Assembly: GCA_007125845.1 (NCBI GenBank)
Contig: SLCK01000104.1
Location: 1 to 36,904, forward strand
Length of the DNA: 36,904 nucleotides
From: Gemmatimonadota bacterium
GTDB taxonomy: Bacteria > Gemmatimonadota > Gemmatimonadetes > Longimicrobiales > Gaopeijiaceae
Reading direction: 5' to 3'
How positions within the stretch are numbered: position 1 is the stretch's first letter; each line of letters begins with the position of its first letter. The notes under the pieces were generated by a model, which worked only from the letters and a program-made list of their open reading frames with translations, searched no databases and was not told where the DNA came from. A program made the position numbers and the translations under genes. Below, one piece after another: positions 8,913 to 15,771 of the stretch.

Positions 8913-9395
8913 TCACTCCACGATGTCGCCGCAAGCGATCGGCTCTCCGGCCTCACCGTGGACCTGGACGAACAGGGCCTGATTCCAGTCGAGCACGTCT
9001 AGAGCGAGCGTCGTGGTGCTGGAGCCCGAACCGTCTTCCATTCCGGCCACGTGGCTGAGCGGCTCAGCGACCGGGCCGCCCTCCAGGCAGGTGCCTTCGT
9101 GAATGTGGGTGGGATACTCGCCCTCTGCGGGCAGGCCCGTCACATCCACGGTGACGAGCATCGCGCCCTGGTCCTGCATCAGCATCGCATCCCCCGACAC
9201 ACCCGAGTCGTCCACCGGGTTGAGCGGGATCATCACGTGGGCCGGAGGTCCGGCCGGCGTCTCCTGGCCGGGCGCGATGTCCTCCGCCGCGGGCTCGCCC
9301 AGGTCGAGGTCGGGATCGGGCGGCTCTCCGCATGCCACGAGGAACGGGATCACGAGCGCAGAAGCCATCAGAGACTGGAAACGTGCAAACTCCAT
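8913..9395 (-). CDS. CHRD/Cu-Zn SOD-like beta-sandwich lipoprotein
   Basis: The 160-residue protein starts at ATG 9393-9395 behind a strong GGAGGAGG. A signal peptide ends in FLVAC with Cys22, so it should be a lipoprotein. The body carries THIHEGTC (His97, His99, Cys103) and VHGEAGEPIACGDI (His146, Cys155). This pattern is shared by CHRD-like and copper/zinc superoxide dismutase-like folds: a His-x-His strand and two cysteines placed to form the conserved disulfide. The full set of copper and zinc ligands is not evident, so dismutase activity should not be assumed; a metal-binding or purely structural role is possible. Neighbours are two other small lipoproteins on the same strand. Confidence 0.82.
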   Translation of the reverse strand: MEFARFQSLMASALVIPFLVACGEPPDPDLDLGEPAAEDIAPGQETPAGPPAHVMIPLNPVDDSGVSGDAMLMQDQGAMLVTVDVTGLPAEGEYPTHIHEGTCLEGGPVAEPLSHVAGMEDGSGSSTTTLALDVLDWNQALFVQVHGEAGEPIACGDIVE

Positions 9396-9558
9396 TTCGA
9401 AACCTCCTCCGCGTGCCGGTCGTCACCCGGTCCCGGGCGCACACGGCTCGCCAGGGGCCGGAAGGGCGTGGAGCGAGGCCCCGCGGCCACGGGGACCGGG
9501 GGCCTCGCATCTACGTAACCCTATAACCGGAAAGGCACTGAGGGGTCCGGAACGGGGC

Positions 9559-10038
9559 TCAGCCTTCCACCATGAACCCGCCGGAAACCAGGTCGCGGTG
9601 GACCTCCGACTCCATCAGGTGGACAGAGACGCGGAACCTGTACTCACCGGCTTCGAGGTCCTCCGGAATCGTCGCTTCGTACTGCGCGGTACCGCCCGAG
9701 TCCAGCAGGTGGAGCTGAGTCGTGCAGATCCGTCCGTCCGGGAGCATGGTCCAGTCCTCTCCGGAGCGGCGCTCGATCGCGTGGAAGCAGAGGTTGAAGC
9801 CCACCTGCTCCCCCGACTCGTTGTCCAGAAAGAGGGTCACGGTCCCGCCCGGCTCCAGGGCACCGGCCTCTGTCCTCAGGTGCACGTCGGTTTCGGTGGC
9901 CACCGCTGCGTGGCCGGGCTCGAGGGTCAGATCGTCCCCTGCGGGGGGCCCTGCGACGCTGTCCTCGCATCCCGCGGCCACGAACAGGGTCGGAAGGGCG
10001 ACGAGCAGGGACCGGATCGAGGATGGCGTGGACCTCAT
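9559..10038 (-). CDS. Lipoprotein with an Ig-like beta domain
   Basis: This encodes 159 residues from the ATG at 10036-10038, with AGGAGG nine bases upstream. The signal peptide ends FVAAGC, a good lipobox. The mature protein (LEPGGTVTLFLDNES, then GFNLCFHAIERR, GRICTTQL and LEAGEYRFRVSV) looks like one Ig-like beta-sandwich with a probable Cys-Cys pair. It resembles unnamed immunoglobulin-like or proteinase-inhibitor-like secreted domains common in this type of genome. The frame is open upstream to 10200, but that extension lacks a signal peptide. The gene is divergent from the histidine kinase gene, sharing an intergenic region of at least 69 bp. Function unknown. Confidence 0.8.
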   Translation of the reverse strand: MRSTPSSIRSLLVALPTLFVAAGCEDSVAGPPAGDDLTLEPGHAAVATETDVHLRTEAGALEPGGTVTLFLDNESGEQVGFNLCFHAIERRSGEDWTMLPDGRICTTQLHLLDSGGTAQYEATIPEDLEAGEYRFRVSVHLMESEVHRDLVSGGFMVEG

Positions 10039-10107
10039 GGTGAACAACCTCCTGGCTGCAATTGACTTGATCGCTTTCCACCTGGTAACGAACGGGGCGG
10101 GGAAGGT

Positions 10108-11391
10108 GTGACGCCCTGCGGAGCTCGGCGCTTTGGTCTTGGCGAGGTTGCATTTTATGCTGGAGACTGTTTGCTTGTCGGGCGATATGCTGGCCGGCAC
10201 CTCGTAGAGACCCGACTTACGACCCTACGGAGGACGCGTCTGGGCGAGTCACCAAAGGAGCGAGCACGCGTCGACCCCGTCCTGGTGCGGGAAGCGCTGG
10301 ACGCGCTGGGTGAAGGGGTGACGCTCGCCGACTCCACGGGACGGATCCTCTACTCCAATCCCGCAGCGGACCGGATCCTCGGGGTGGAGGCCACGGATCG
10401 TGACCCCGAGGAATGGGCCGAGCACTACGGCGTGTTCGATCCCGGGTCCGGAGAGGCCTTCGCGGTGGACGAGTACCCCCTGGTGCGCGCTGTCGCCGGC
10501 GAAGCGAGCGACGACGTCGAGATGCTCGTGCGCAATCCTTCCGTCCCCGACGGGGTGCTCATCTCGGCGACCGGGCGTCCCGTGATCGATGCCCACGGCG
10601 GGCTGCGCGGTGCGGTCGTGGTCTTTCGCGACGTCACGGCGTTCCGCAAGGTGGAGAGTGCGCTGCGCCGGACGCTCAGCGACCTCGAGGACCTGCAGAA
10701 ACAGAAGGCGGAGCTCACCGGCTTTCTGATCCACGACATGAAGGGACCCCTCACCGCGATCCTCGCGGGCACGGAGCTCGTGGGCGCCACCGGGAATCTC
10801 TCCGACGACGACCGCGAGGCGCTCGAGGCCGTCACCGAATCCGCGAACATACTGCACCGGATGGTGCTCGACCTCCTCGACATCCAGACGGCCGAGGATG
10901 GGCGCCTCGACCCGGAGGTGGAGAGCGTCGACCTGCGCACCCTCCTCGAGAGGGCCGCCGGCTTCGCGAAGGCGAGGGGAGCGAGGGCGACGGTCGAAGT
11001 CGCGGGCGCTCCCCGGATCACCGTCGACCCGGACCTCCTGCGCCGTGTGCTTCAGAACCTCGTGGACAACTGCCTCAAGTACGGTCCCGCCGGGGGACGG
11101 ATCCACCTCCTCGGCGAGGTCGGAGAGGACGGTTTGGTGCTCGTGCGAGTGACCGACGAGGGCCCAGGGGTGCCGCCCGAGCTGCGGGAGGCGATCTTCG
11201 AGCGCTATGCCAAGCTCGAGCGGGACCCGGGGCGTCGCCGCGCCGGGTCCCGCGGGCTGGGGCTGCGCTTCTGCCGGGTGGCGGTGGAGGCGCACGGAGG
11301 GCGGATCTGGGTCTCGGACCACACGCCCCGGGGCGCGTGCTTCTTCGTCGAGCTCCCGGCGAGCTTCGAGAACCCTTCGAACGACTCCTGA
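10108..11391 (+). CDS. Soluble PAS-domain sensor histidine kinase (start uncertain)
   Basis: Counting from GTG 10108, the protein has 427 residues: a PAS domain (about 60-180), a HisKA dimerisation helix with phospho-acceptor His209 in FLIHDMKGPL, and a HATPase_c domain. The HATPase_c domain has an N-box (LQNLVDNCLKYGP, about 315-327), a G1 motif DEGPGVP (about 350-356) and G2 SRGLGL. There is no membrane segment, so it senses a cytoplasmic signal. No response regulator is adjacent on its strand, so the partner is unknown. The start is unclear: GTG 10108 has a GGAAGG almost touching it, TTG 10171 has GGAG five bases away and CTG 10240 has GGAGG six bases away. The conserved PAS domain begins after all of them, so the core call is unaffected. 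Confidence 0.88.
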   Translation: MTPCGARRFGLGEVAFYAGDCLLVGRYAGRHLVETRLTTLRRTRLGESPKERARVDPVLVREALDALGEGVTLADSTGRILYSNPAADRILGVEATDRDPEEWAEHYGVFDPGSGEAFAVDEYPLVRAVAGEASDDVEMLVRNPSVPDGVLISATGRPVIDAHGGLRGAVVVFRDVTAFRKVESALRRTLSDLEDLQKQKAELTGFLIHDMKGPLTAILAGTELVGATGNLSDDDREALEAVTESANILHRMVLDLLDIQTAEDGRLDPEVESVDLRTLLERAAGFAKARGARATVEVAGAPRITVDPDLLRRVLQNLVDNCLKYGPAGGRIHLLGEVGEDGLVLVRVTDEGPGVPPELREAIFERYAKLERDPGRRRAGSRGLGLRFCRVAVEAHGGRIWVSDHTPRGACFFVELPASFENPSNDS

Positions 11392-11453
11392 GGGCGGGAG
11401 AGACCGTCCGCCACGGTGGTCACCCGGAAGTCGTGGAGCTTCGACTCACCACA

Positions 11454-12122
11454 CTAACGGTCGATCAGAATTCGGGGTCGGACGCTCGCGGAATCGGTGG
11501 CTCCCGGCGCCGGACTCAACGTGGGACCGGAGAGCGCGTCCGGACGGAGCGAGCCCCCCCGGAGGCTGCGGAGGTCGATCGCCTTGAGCCGCTCGAGCTC
11601 GTCCTGAAGCGCGGCGAACTCGTCGTACCTCTGCTGGAGGTCGGCCGTCATCCGAAAGATCACCTGGTAGAGCGCCTCCCGGTCCTCCTCCTGGCGCTCC
11701 AGCCTCGTGTGGAGCCACGCCAGCTCCTCCTCGAGTCGGCCGGCTTCTTCGGAGAGGCGAGCCACTTCGCGCTCCAGCTCCACCTGCCGCCGCGCCGCGT
11801 CAGCACGGGTTTCCTCGATTCCGTTGAGCAGGTCGAGAAGGAGGGCGGCTTCGCCCCGATGGGAGGACTCGGGTCGGCTCAGGAGCAAATGCTCGAGAAG
11901 GGAGACGGCGCGCGCCGGGTCGTAGGTCGGGCCGTCGGGCAGGGTGTGGAGCAGGGCCGCCCGGTAGAGCGCCTGGTCGTCCGCCTCCATACCCGAGTCC
12001 GACTCGAAGACGTCCAGCGCCTCGTCGTAGCGGCCGGAGTCGAAGTGGCGATTGAATTCGGAGCTTGCGCACCCCGATGCCGCGAGCACGAGCGCTCCCA
12101 GGATCACAAGCGTGCGATTCAT
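11454..12122 (-). CDS. QseG-like coiled-coil outer-membrane lipoprotein
   Basis: The 222-residue lipoprotein has a signal peptide with lipobox AASGC (Cys18). A TPR-like helical part follows (about 25-100: FDSGRYDEALDVF, DPARAVSLLEHLL). A long charged coiled coil runs from about 105 to 190 (EEAGRLEEELAWLHTRLERQEED), and the tail is Ser/Pro-rich. Its ATG overlaps the stop of the upstream kinase gene as ATGA, so it is the third gene of a coupled regulator/kinase/lipoprotein operon. In enterobacteria the QseG (YfhG) lipoprotein is encoded with GlrK and GlrR and helps tune that kinase from the outer membrane. Similar architecture and gene context suggest the same role here. The sequence similarity itself was judged only by layout. 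Confidence 0.8.
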   Translation of the reverse strand: MNRTLVILGALVLAASGCASSEFNRHFDSGRYDEALDVFESDSGMEADDQALYRAALLHTLPDGPTYDPARAVSLLEHLLLSRPESSHRGEAALLLDLLNGIEETRADAARRQVELEREVARLSEEAGRLEEELAWLHTRLERQEEDREALYQVIFRMTADLQQRYDEFAALQDELERLKAIDLRSLRGGSLRPDALSGPTLSPAPGATDSASVRPRILIDR

Positions 12123-13645
12123 ACCGGCTGCACCTCCCGCCCGCTGGGCATCAACAGGGCACTGGGGAGGAGGACCTTGAAGGTCGCCCCTCCGCTCGTC
12201 GACGGCTCCACCCAGATCGTTCCTCCGTGCGCGCGCACGACCTCCCGGCAGATCGTGAGCCCGAGCCCGATCCCGCGCCCTCGGGCCCTGCGGCCCTCCT
12301 CCGTCTGGACGAACCGATCGAAAATCAACTCCCGGAGATCCTCCGGCACGCCCGGGCCCTCGTCGGACACGGTGAGGAGGAGGGAGCCTCCTTCACCCCC
12401 TCTCTCGAAGGCCTGCCAGGACGCGTCCGGAACGTCGTCGGGCTGAGTCGACACGAATCGCACGTCGATCTGGACCTGTCCCCCGGGGGGGGAGAACTTG
12501 AGGGCGTTCTCCAACAGGTTACCAATCACCTGGGTCATCAGGTCCTCGTCGCACTCGGCGAGCAACGGTCGCTCCGGGAGCGAGACGGAGATCGCCACCT
12601 CCCGCGACTCCGCCAGGAGGCGGAATCGCTTGGCCGTACCCTGAACCATCGCGCCAAAGTCGTTCGTCACTGGAACGGGTTGGAGGGCACCGGCTTCGAG
12701 CCCCGAAAGGTCCAGGAGCTTGGCGATCATCGACGCGAGGTGGTCGCCGCTCTCGGCCCCGAGCTCGAGGAGGTGCCGCTGGCGCTCGCTGAGCGGCCCC
12801 GCGAGCTCCTCCAGGAGGGCCCGGTGCGTCTCCTGCATGGAGGCGAGGGGCGCCTTGAGGTCGTGGGAGATCTTCGAGACGAAGTCCTTCTTCATCTGGT
12901 CGAGCTCGCCGAGCCTGCGGGTCATCCGGTCGAAGTCGCGCTCGACCTGGGCGAACTCGTCCCTGCGACGGGTCCGGAATCGGTGGTCGAAGTCGCCCTC
13001 CGCGACGGCCCGGGTTCCGGACCGCAGGCGGGTCAGGGCATGTGAGATCGATCCCACGATCGTGGCCGCCACCGCGAAGCTGAGCAGGATCGCGAAGACG
13101 CCCCCGATCCACGAAAGGCGCTCGGCCTGGCGGGCGACCTCGGCGGACTCCACGAGCCGCTCCGTCATGAGGGCCTGGGAGACCCGACTCAGCGTCTCGG
13201 TCCGGAAGCGGAGCTCGTCGAGCTGCCCGTAAGCCCATTCCAGCGCATCCGGAGAGTCTTCCAGGTCGAGGGCGCCCAGATCCTCGGCCAGCGGAAGGAA
13301 GGCCTGCCAGGCGTCCATCAGCCGGGAGACCTCTTCGCGTTCGGATCCGTCCAGGGGCAGGCGGTCCAGCTCCGTAAGGGCGGCCTCGAAGCCTTGGGCG
13401 GCCTCGTTGAAGAGGGCGAGGTACCCCTCGTCCCCGGTGACCCAGAACTTGCTCGCGTTCTCGTCCAGGTCGGAGATGGGACCGAGCAGCCCCGTGGTCG
13501 TCAGGTGCAGGCGCTCCGAAATCTCGGCCAGCTCGTGCGCCGTCTCCACCGTGTCTCGCGCAGTGCGGACATGGTACATGAGGAGGCCGATCATGAGGAC
13601 GAGCAGGAGCACGAAGGCTCCGGCGAGCTTGGTGGCAACCCTCAT
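12119..13645 (-). CDS. GlrK-like membrane sensor histidine kinase
   Basis: The 508-residue kinase has a first membrane helix at about 7-25 and a mostly helical extracytoplasmic sensor of about 150 residues. A second membrane helix at about 179-200 is followed by a HAMP linker (about 200-252). HisKA has His261 in ISHDLKAPLASM. HATPase_c has an N-box (IGNLLENALKFSPPGG), G1 DEGPGVP (about 428-434) and G2 GRGIGLGL (about 456-463). It should autophosphorylate in response to an envelope signal and pass phosphate to the regulator encoded just upstream. ATG 13643-13645 overlaps the regulator stop (ATGA), and its own stop overlaps the lipoprotein start (ATGA), so the three are coupled. The domain order and partners match GlrK/QseE-type kinases. 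Confidence 0.93.
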   Translation of the reverse strand: MRVATKLAGAFVLLLVLMIGLLMYHVRTARDTVETAHELAEISERLHLTTTGLLGPISDLDENASKFWVTGDEGYLALFNEAAQGFEAALTELDRLPLDGSEREEVSRLMDAWQAFLPLAEDLGALDLEDSPDALEWAYGQLDELRFRTETLSRVSQALMTERLVESAEVARQAERLSWIGGVFAILLSFAVAATIVGSISHALTRLRSGTRAVAEGDFDHRFRTRRRDEFAQVERDFDRMTRRLGELDQMKKDFVSKISHDLKAPLASMQETHRALLEELAGPLSERQRHLLELGAESGDHLASMIAKLLDLSGLEAGALQPVPVTNDFGAMVQGTAKRFRLLAESREVAISVSLPERPLLAECDEDLMTQVIGNLLENALKFSPPGGQVQIDVRFVSTQPDDVPDASWQAFERGGEGGSLLLTVSDEGPGVPEDLRELIFDRFVQTEEGRRARGRGIGLGLTICREVVRAHGGTIWVEPSTSGGATFKVLLPSALLMPSGREVQPV

Positions 13646-15009
13646 GGGGTCTCCTCCGCCTCATACGTCTTGAGCTTGTTTCGGACCGTCTTCACGTCCA
13701 CCCCGAGTCGCCGGGCCGCTTCGGCCTTGTTGTTTCCTACCTGCTCGAGCGTCTCGAGGATCACCGCACGCTCCGCTTCGGCGAGCGAGATTCCGGTCGG
13801 GAGCACGATCGTCGCCGATCCCCCCTTGAGCTTGTGGAAGTGCGCCGGCAGGTGTGACGGCTCGATCCATCCGGAGCCGGCGACGATCACCGCTCTCTCG
13901 ACCACGTTGCGGAGCTCGCGCACGTTTCCTCGCCACGAGTGGCCCCGCATCATCTCGATGGTCGATTTCTTGAGCCCCTCGACTTCGGTCTCGTGCCTCG
14001 AGTTGAACTCCCGCACGAAGTGCTGCGCCAAGAGCGGGAGGTCGTTCATGTGCTCGCGAAGGGGAGGGCTCTTCAGCTCGAATACGTTGAGCCGGAACAG
14101 CAGGTCCTCCCGGAGTCTGCCTTCCTTCACGGCTTCCTCGAGTGAGCGGTTCGTCGCCGCGAGGATCCTGACGTCGTACTCGATCTCCTTGCGGCCGCCG
14201 AGCCGCCGCCCCCGCCCGTCCTCCAGGATCCGCAGAAGCTTGGGCTGCAGAGAGAGGGGCATCTCCGCGAGCTCGTCCAGGAGGAGCGTACCCCCGCTGG
14301 CGAGCTCGAAGCACCCCGCGCGCGCCGCGGTCGCTCCCGTGAAGGCTCCTTTCTCGTGCCCGAAGAGCTCGCTCTCGATGAGCCCCTCGGGGATCGCCGC
14401 CGTGTTCACGGCTACAAAGGGCCCGTCGCTGCGGGCACTGAGCCGATGGATCGTCCTCGCAATCACCTCCTTTCCCGTGCCGCTCTCCCCCGTGATCACG
14501 GCGGAAGCGTCGGACGCCGCGACGAGCTCTATGAGCTCCTCCAGCTCCCTCATGACCTTCGTGTCTCCGACGAGCTCGGAGCGCTGGGGGCGGTCATCGA
14601 GGTGCTTGTCCAGGCCCCGCACTTCGTCCCGGTGCCGGACCTCGACCGCTTCCGACTCGAGGAGCGCATGCAGGCTGTCGTAGTCGAGCGGCTTGGTCAG
14701 GAAGTCGTGGGCGCCCTCCTTCATCGCCTCCACGGCCGAGTTCACGTTGCCGTGAGCGGTCATGAGGACGACGGGGATGTCGCGGCTGTTCGGGCGCACA
14801 CGCTTGAGCAGGTCGAGACCGGAAGCGCCGAGGAGAACCACGTCCGAGAGGATGAGGTCGGGCGATTCCTCGTCGATCATCGGCTCGGCCTCGTCCACGC
14901 TGCTCGCGAGCGCCACCTCGTACCCCCAACCCTCGAGCCGAACGGCCAGGATTTCCCGCATCGCCGCTTCGTCGTCGACGACCAGGATCTTGAACGTCGT
15001 GTCTCCCAT
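13642..15009 (-). CDS. NtrC-family sigma-54 response regulator (GlrR-like)
   Basis: The 455-residue protein is a sigma-54 activator. The receiver domain (about 6-120) has the acidic pair Asp12/Asp13, phospho-acceptor Asp56 in LILSDVVLL, Thr84 and Lys106. The AAA+ domain has Walker A GESGTGKE (174-181), the sigma-54 contact loop GAFTGA (221-226) and Walker B TLLLDE. A Fis-type helix-turn-helix closes the protein (NNKAEAARRLGVDVKTVRNKL). The intact GAFTGA means it should drive RNA polymerase carrying RpoN. ATG 15007-15009 follows GAGGGAGG; the longer open frame upstream has no receiver sequence. It is the first gene of the regulator/kinase/lipoprotein operon. A sigma-54 promoter sits divergently 210 bp away and is its most likely target. 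Confidence 0.95.
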   Translation of the reverse strand: MGDTTFKILVVDDEAAMREILAVRLEGWGYEVALASSVDEAEPMIDEESPDLILSDVVLLGASGLDLLKRVRPNSRDIPVVLMTAHGNVNSAVEAMKEGAHDFLTKPLDYDSLHALLESEAVEVRHRDEVRGLDKHLDDRPQRSELVGDTKVMRELEELIELVAASDASAVITGESGTGKEVIARTIHRLSARSDGPFVAVNTAAIPEGLIESELFGHEKGAFTGATAARAGCFELASGGTLLLDELAEMPLSLQPKLLRILEDGRGRRLGGRKEIEYDVRILAATNRSLEEAVKEGRLREDLLFRLNVFELKSPPLREHMNDLPLLAQHFVREFNSRHETEVEGLKKSTIEMMRGHSWRGNVRELRNVVERAVIVAGSGWIEPSHLPAHFHKLKGGSATIVLPTGISLAEAERAVILETLEQVGNNKAEAARRLGVDVKTVRNKLKTYEAEETP

Positions 15010-15100
15010 GCCTCCCTCGTGCTTTGAGAGCCCGCCGCAGCGATTGGTTGTCGAGGAGATTCGAGCGACCCGGAGGACGCCTCCAGGCCCGCCCGTCTTC

Positions 15101-15130
15101 AAGATAGCACCACACCCGGAAAAATGTCCC
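15101..15130 (-). promoter_or_regulatory. Candidate sigma-70-type promoter of the sigma-54 regulator operon
   Basis: On the minus strand a -35-like GGGACA (15125-15130) and a -10-like TATCTT (15101-15106) are separated by 18 bp, about 90 bp before the regulator ATG. Each box matches consensus at four of six bases. The -35 box abuts the palindrome at 15130-15149, which would allow autoregulation if the regulator binds there. This is a pattern match in GC-rich DNA and may be chance. Confidence 0.3.
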
Positions 15131-15149
15131 CGGTCCCGATTGGGGCCGG
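15130..15149. promoter_or_regulatory. Candidate activator-binding palindrome (UAS)
   Basis: An inverted repeat CCGGTCCC-GATT-GGGGCCGG has 7 of 8 arm positions paired. It is centred about 105 bp upstream of the predicted sigma-54 start site. That is a typical distance for an NtrC-type activator site, and it lies in the divergent region beside the gene for such an activator. Its role is inferred from position and symmetry only. Confidence 0.4.
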
Positions 15150-15190
15150 TGCGGTCGCTCGGGTCACAGAACGGACAAGTGTTGTGTTTG

Positions 15191-15203
15191 CAATGATTTG
15201 AGC
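15191..15203 (+). promoter_or_regulatory. IHF-like site between activator palindrome and sigma-54 promoter
   Basis: CAATGATTTGAGC matches the reverse complement of the IHF consensus (YAANNNNTTGATW) at all specified positions except the last two. It lies between the candidate activator site and the -24 box, where IHF commonly bends DNA at sigma-54 promoters. The flanking DNA is also unusually AT-rich for this window. The motif is short and degenerate, so confidence is low. Confidence 0.3.
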
Positions 15204-15218
15204 GGGTGATGCGTTTTC

Positions 15219-15232
15219 GGCACGGCCGTTGC
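15219..15232 (+). promoter_or_regulatory. Sigma-54 (RpoN) -24/-12 promoter
   Basis: GGCACG, four bases, TTGC is an almost exact match to the RpoN consensus (TGGCACG-N4-TTGCW). GG lies at 15219-15220 and GC at 15231-15232, with exactly ten bases between them. Transcription should start near 15244, about 52 nt before the ATG of the small secreted protein gene. The divergent operon encodes a sigma-54 activator with an intact GAFTGA. I found no comparable -24/-12 element in the other intergenic regions of this window that I scanned by eye. Confidence 0.78.
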
Positions 15233-15295
15233 GAATCCCATTGGACCAACTCTACGCAGGATTCGTTTCAAGTCCAACACCCCAGGAGAATCACG

Positions 15296-15655
15296 ATGAT
15301 CAAGGCACGCATCTTCTCAACTCTGGCGGCCGGCGCCTTCGGCGCGGCGGTTCTCTTTGCTGCTCCGCACGGGGCCGCCGCGTCCCCCGAGGACTGCATT
15401 CTCAGCTTCGATCCGGTCGCGGTCGCCATCGAGGACGAGATGGTCGAAGTGGAAGCCATTCCCTCCGAGGCTGTCGAGGGCGTGGACGACGTCGTCGCCG
15501 AGCTCGAGAGCGGACTCTTCGTCTCGCTCGGTGAGCTCGACGGCGGCGCCTTCACGGTGCACGTGGACCTCGAGGCTGCGAATCCCGGCCAGTGGGAGAT
15601 CTCGCTCGTGAGCGAGGACTTCCCGGTCTGCACGGGCGAGCTCACGGTCGACTGA
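15296..15655 (+). CDS. Small acidic secreted protein, likely sigma-54-controlled
   Basis: The 119-residue protein starts at ATG 15296 behind AGGAG (15284-15288). A signal peptide covers about 1-29 (hydrophobic core FGAAVLFAAPHG, cleavage near AAAS). The mature part is about 90 residues, very acidic, with two cysteines near its ends (EDCILSF and FPVCTGEL) that could form one disulfide and staple a beta-sandwich. No lipobox is present, so it should be periplasmic or released. I do not recognise the family; a TIG/Ig-like fold is possible. It lies directly behind the sigma-54 promoter, so it is the best candidate output of the divergent regulator/kinase pair. The BIG2 lipoprotein gene follows after 116 bp on the same strand. 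Confidence 0.8.
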   Translation: MIKARIFSTLAAGAFGAAVLFAAPHGAAASPEDCILSFDPVAVAIEDEMVEVEAIPSEAVEGVDDVVAELESGLFVSLGELDGGAFTVHVDLEAANPGQWEISLVSEDFPVCTGELTVD

Positions 15656-15771
15656 CCGCGAACGGTCAATTGTAGTGCACGGTCGGCTCTACAGCCGGGC
15701 GGGGCCCGGGCACGGCTCCGGGTTCCGCTCGGTTGCGGCGTTCAGCGAATGATCTCAGGAGCAGGTGAAAT

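Noticed and set aside
8913-9395. Functional copper/zinc superoxide dismutase
   Set aside because: The HIH strand and cysteines fit the fold, but the remaining metal ligands and spacing do not match a catalytic enzyme.
10413-12446. A 677-codon plus-strand open frame across the kinase and lipoprotein genes
   Set aside because: Its translation is arginine/proline/glycine-rich without any domain, and it is out of frame with or antisense to well-supported genes. It is a GC-skew shadow.
12065-13045. Long plus-strand open frame opposite the GlrK-like kinase
   Set aside because: It is antisense to conserved HisKA/HATPase motifs, shows no recognisable domain and has no ribosome site.
15656-15771. 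A second sigma-54 promoter before the BIG2 gene
   Set aside because: A TTGCGG occurs, but the required GG ten bases upstream of its GC is missing. Co-transcription from 15219 is simpler.
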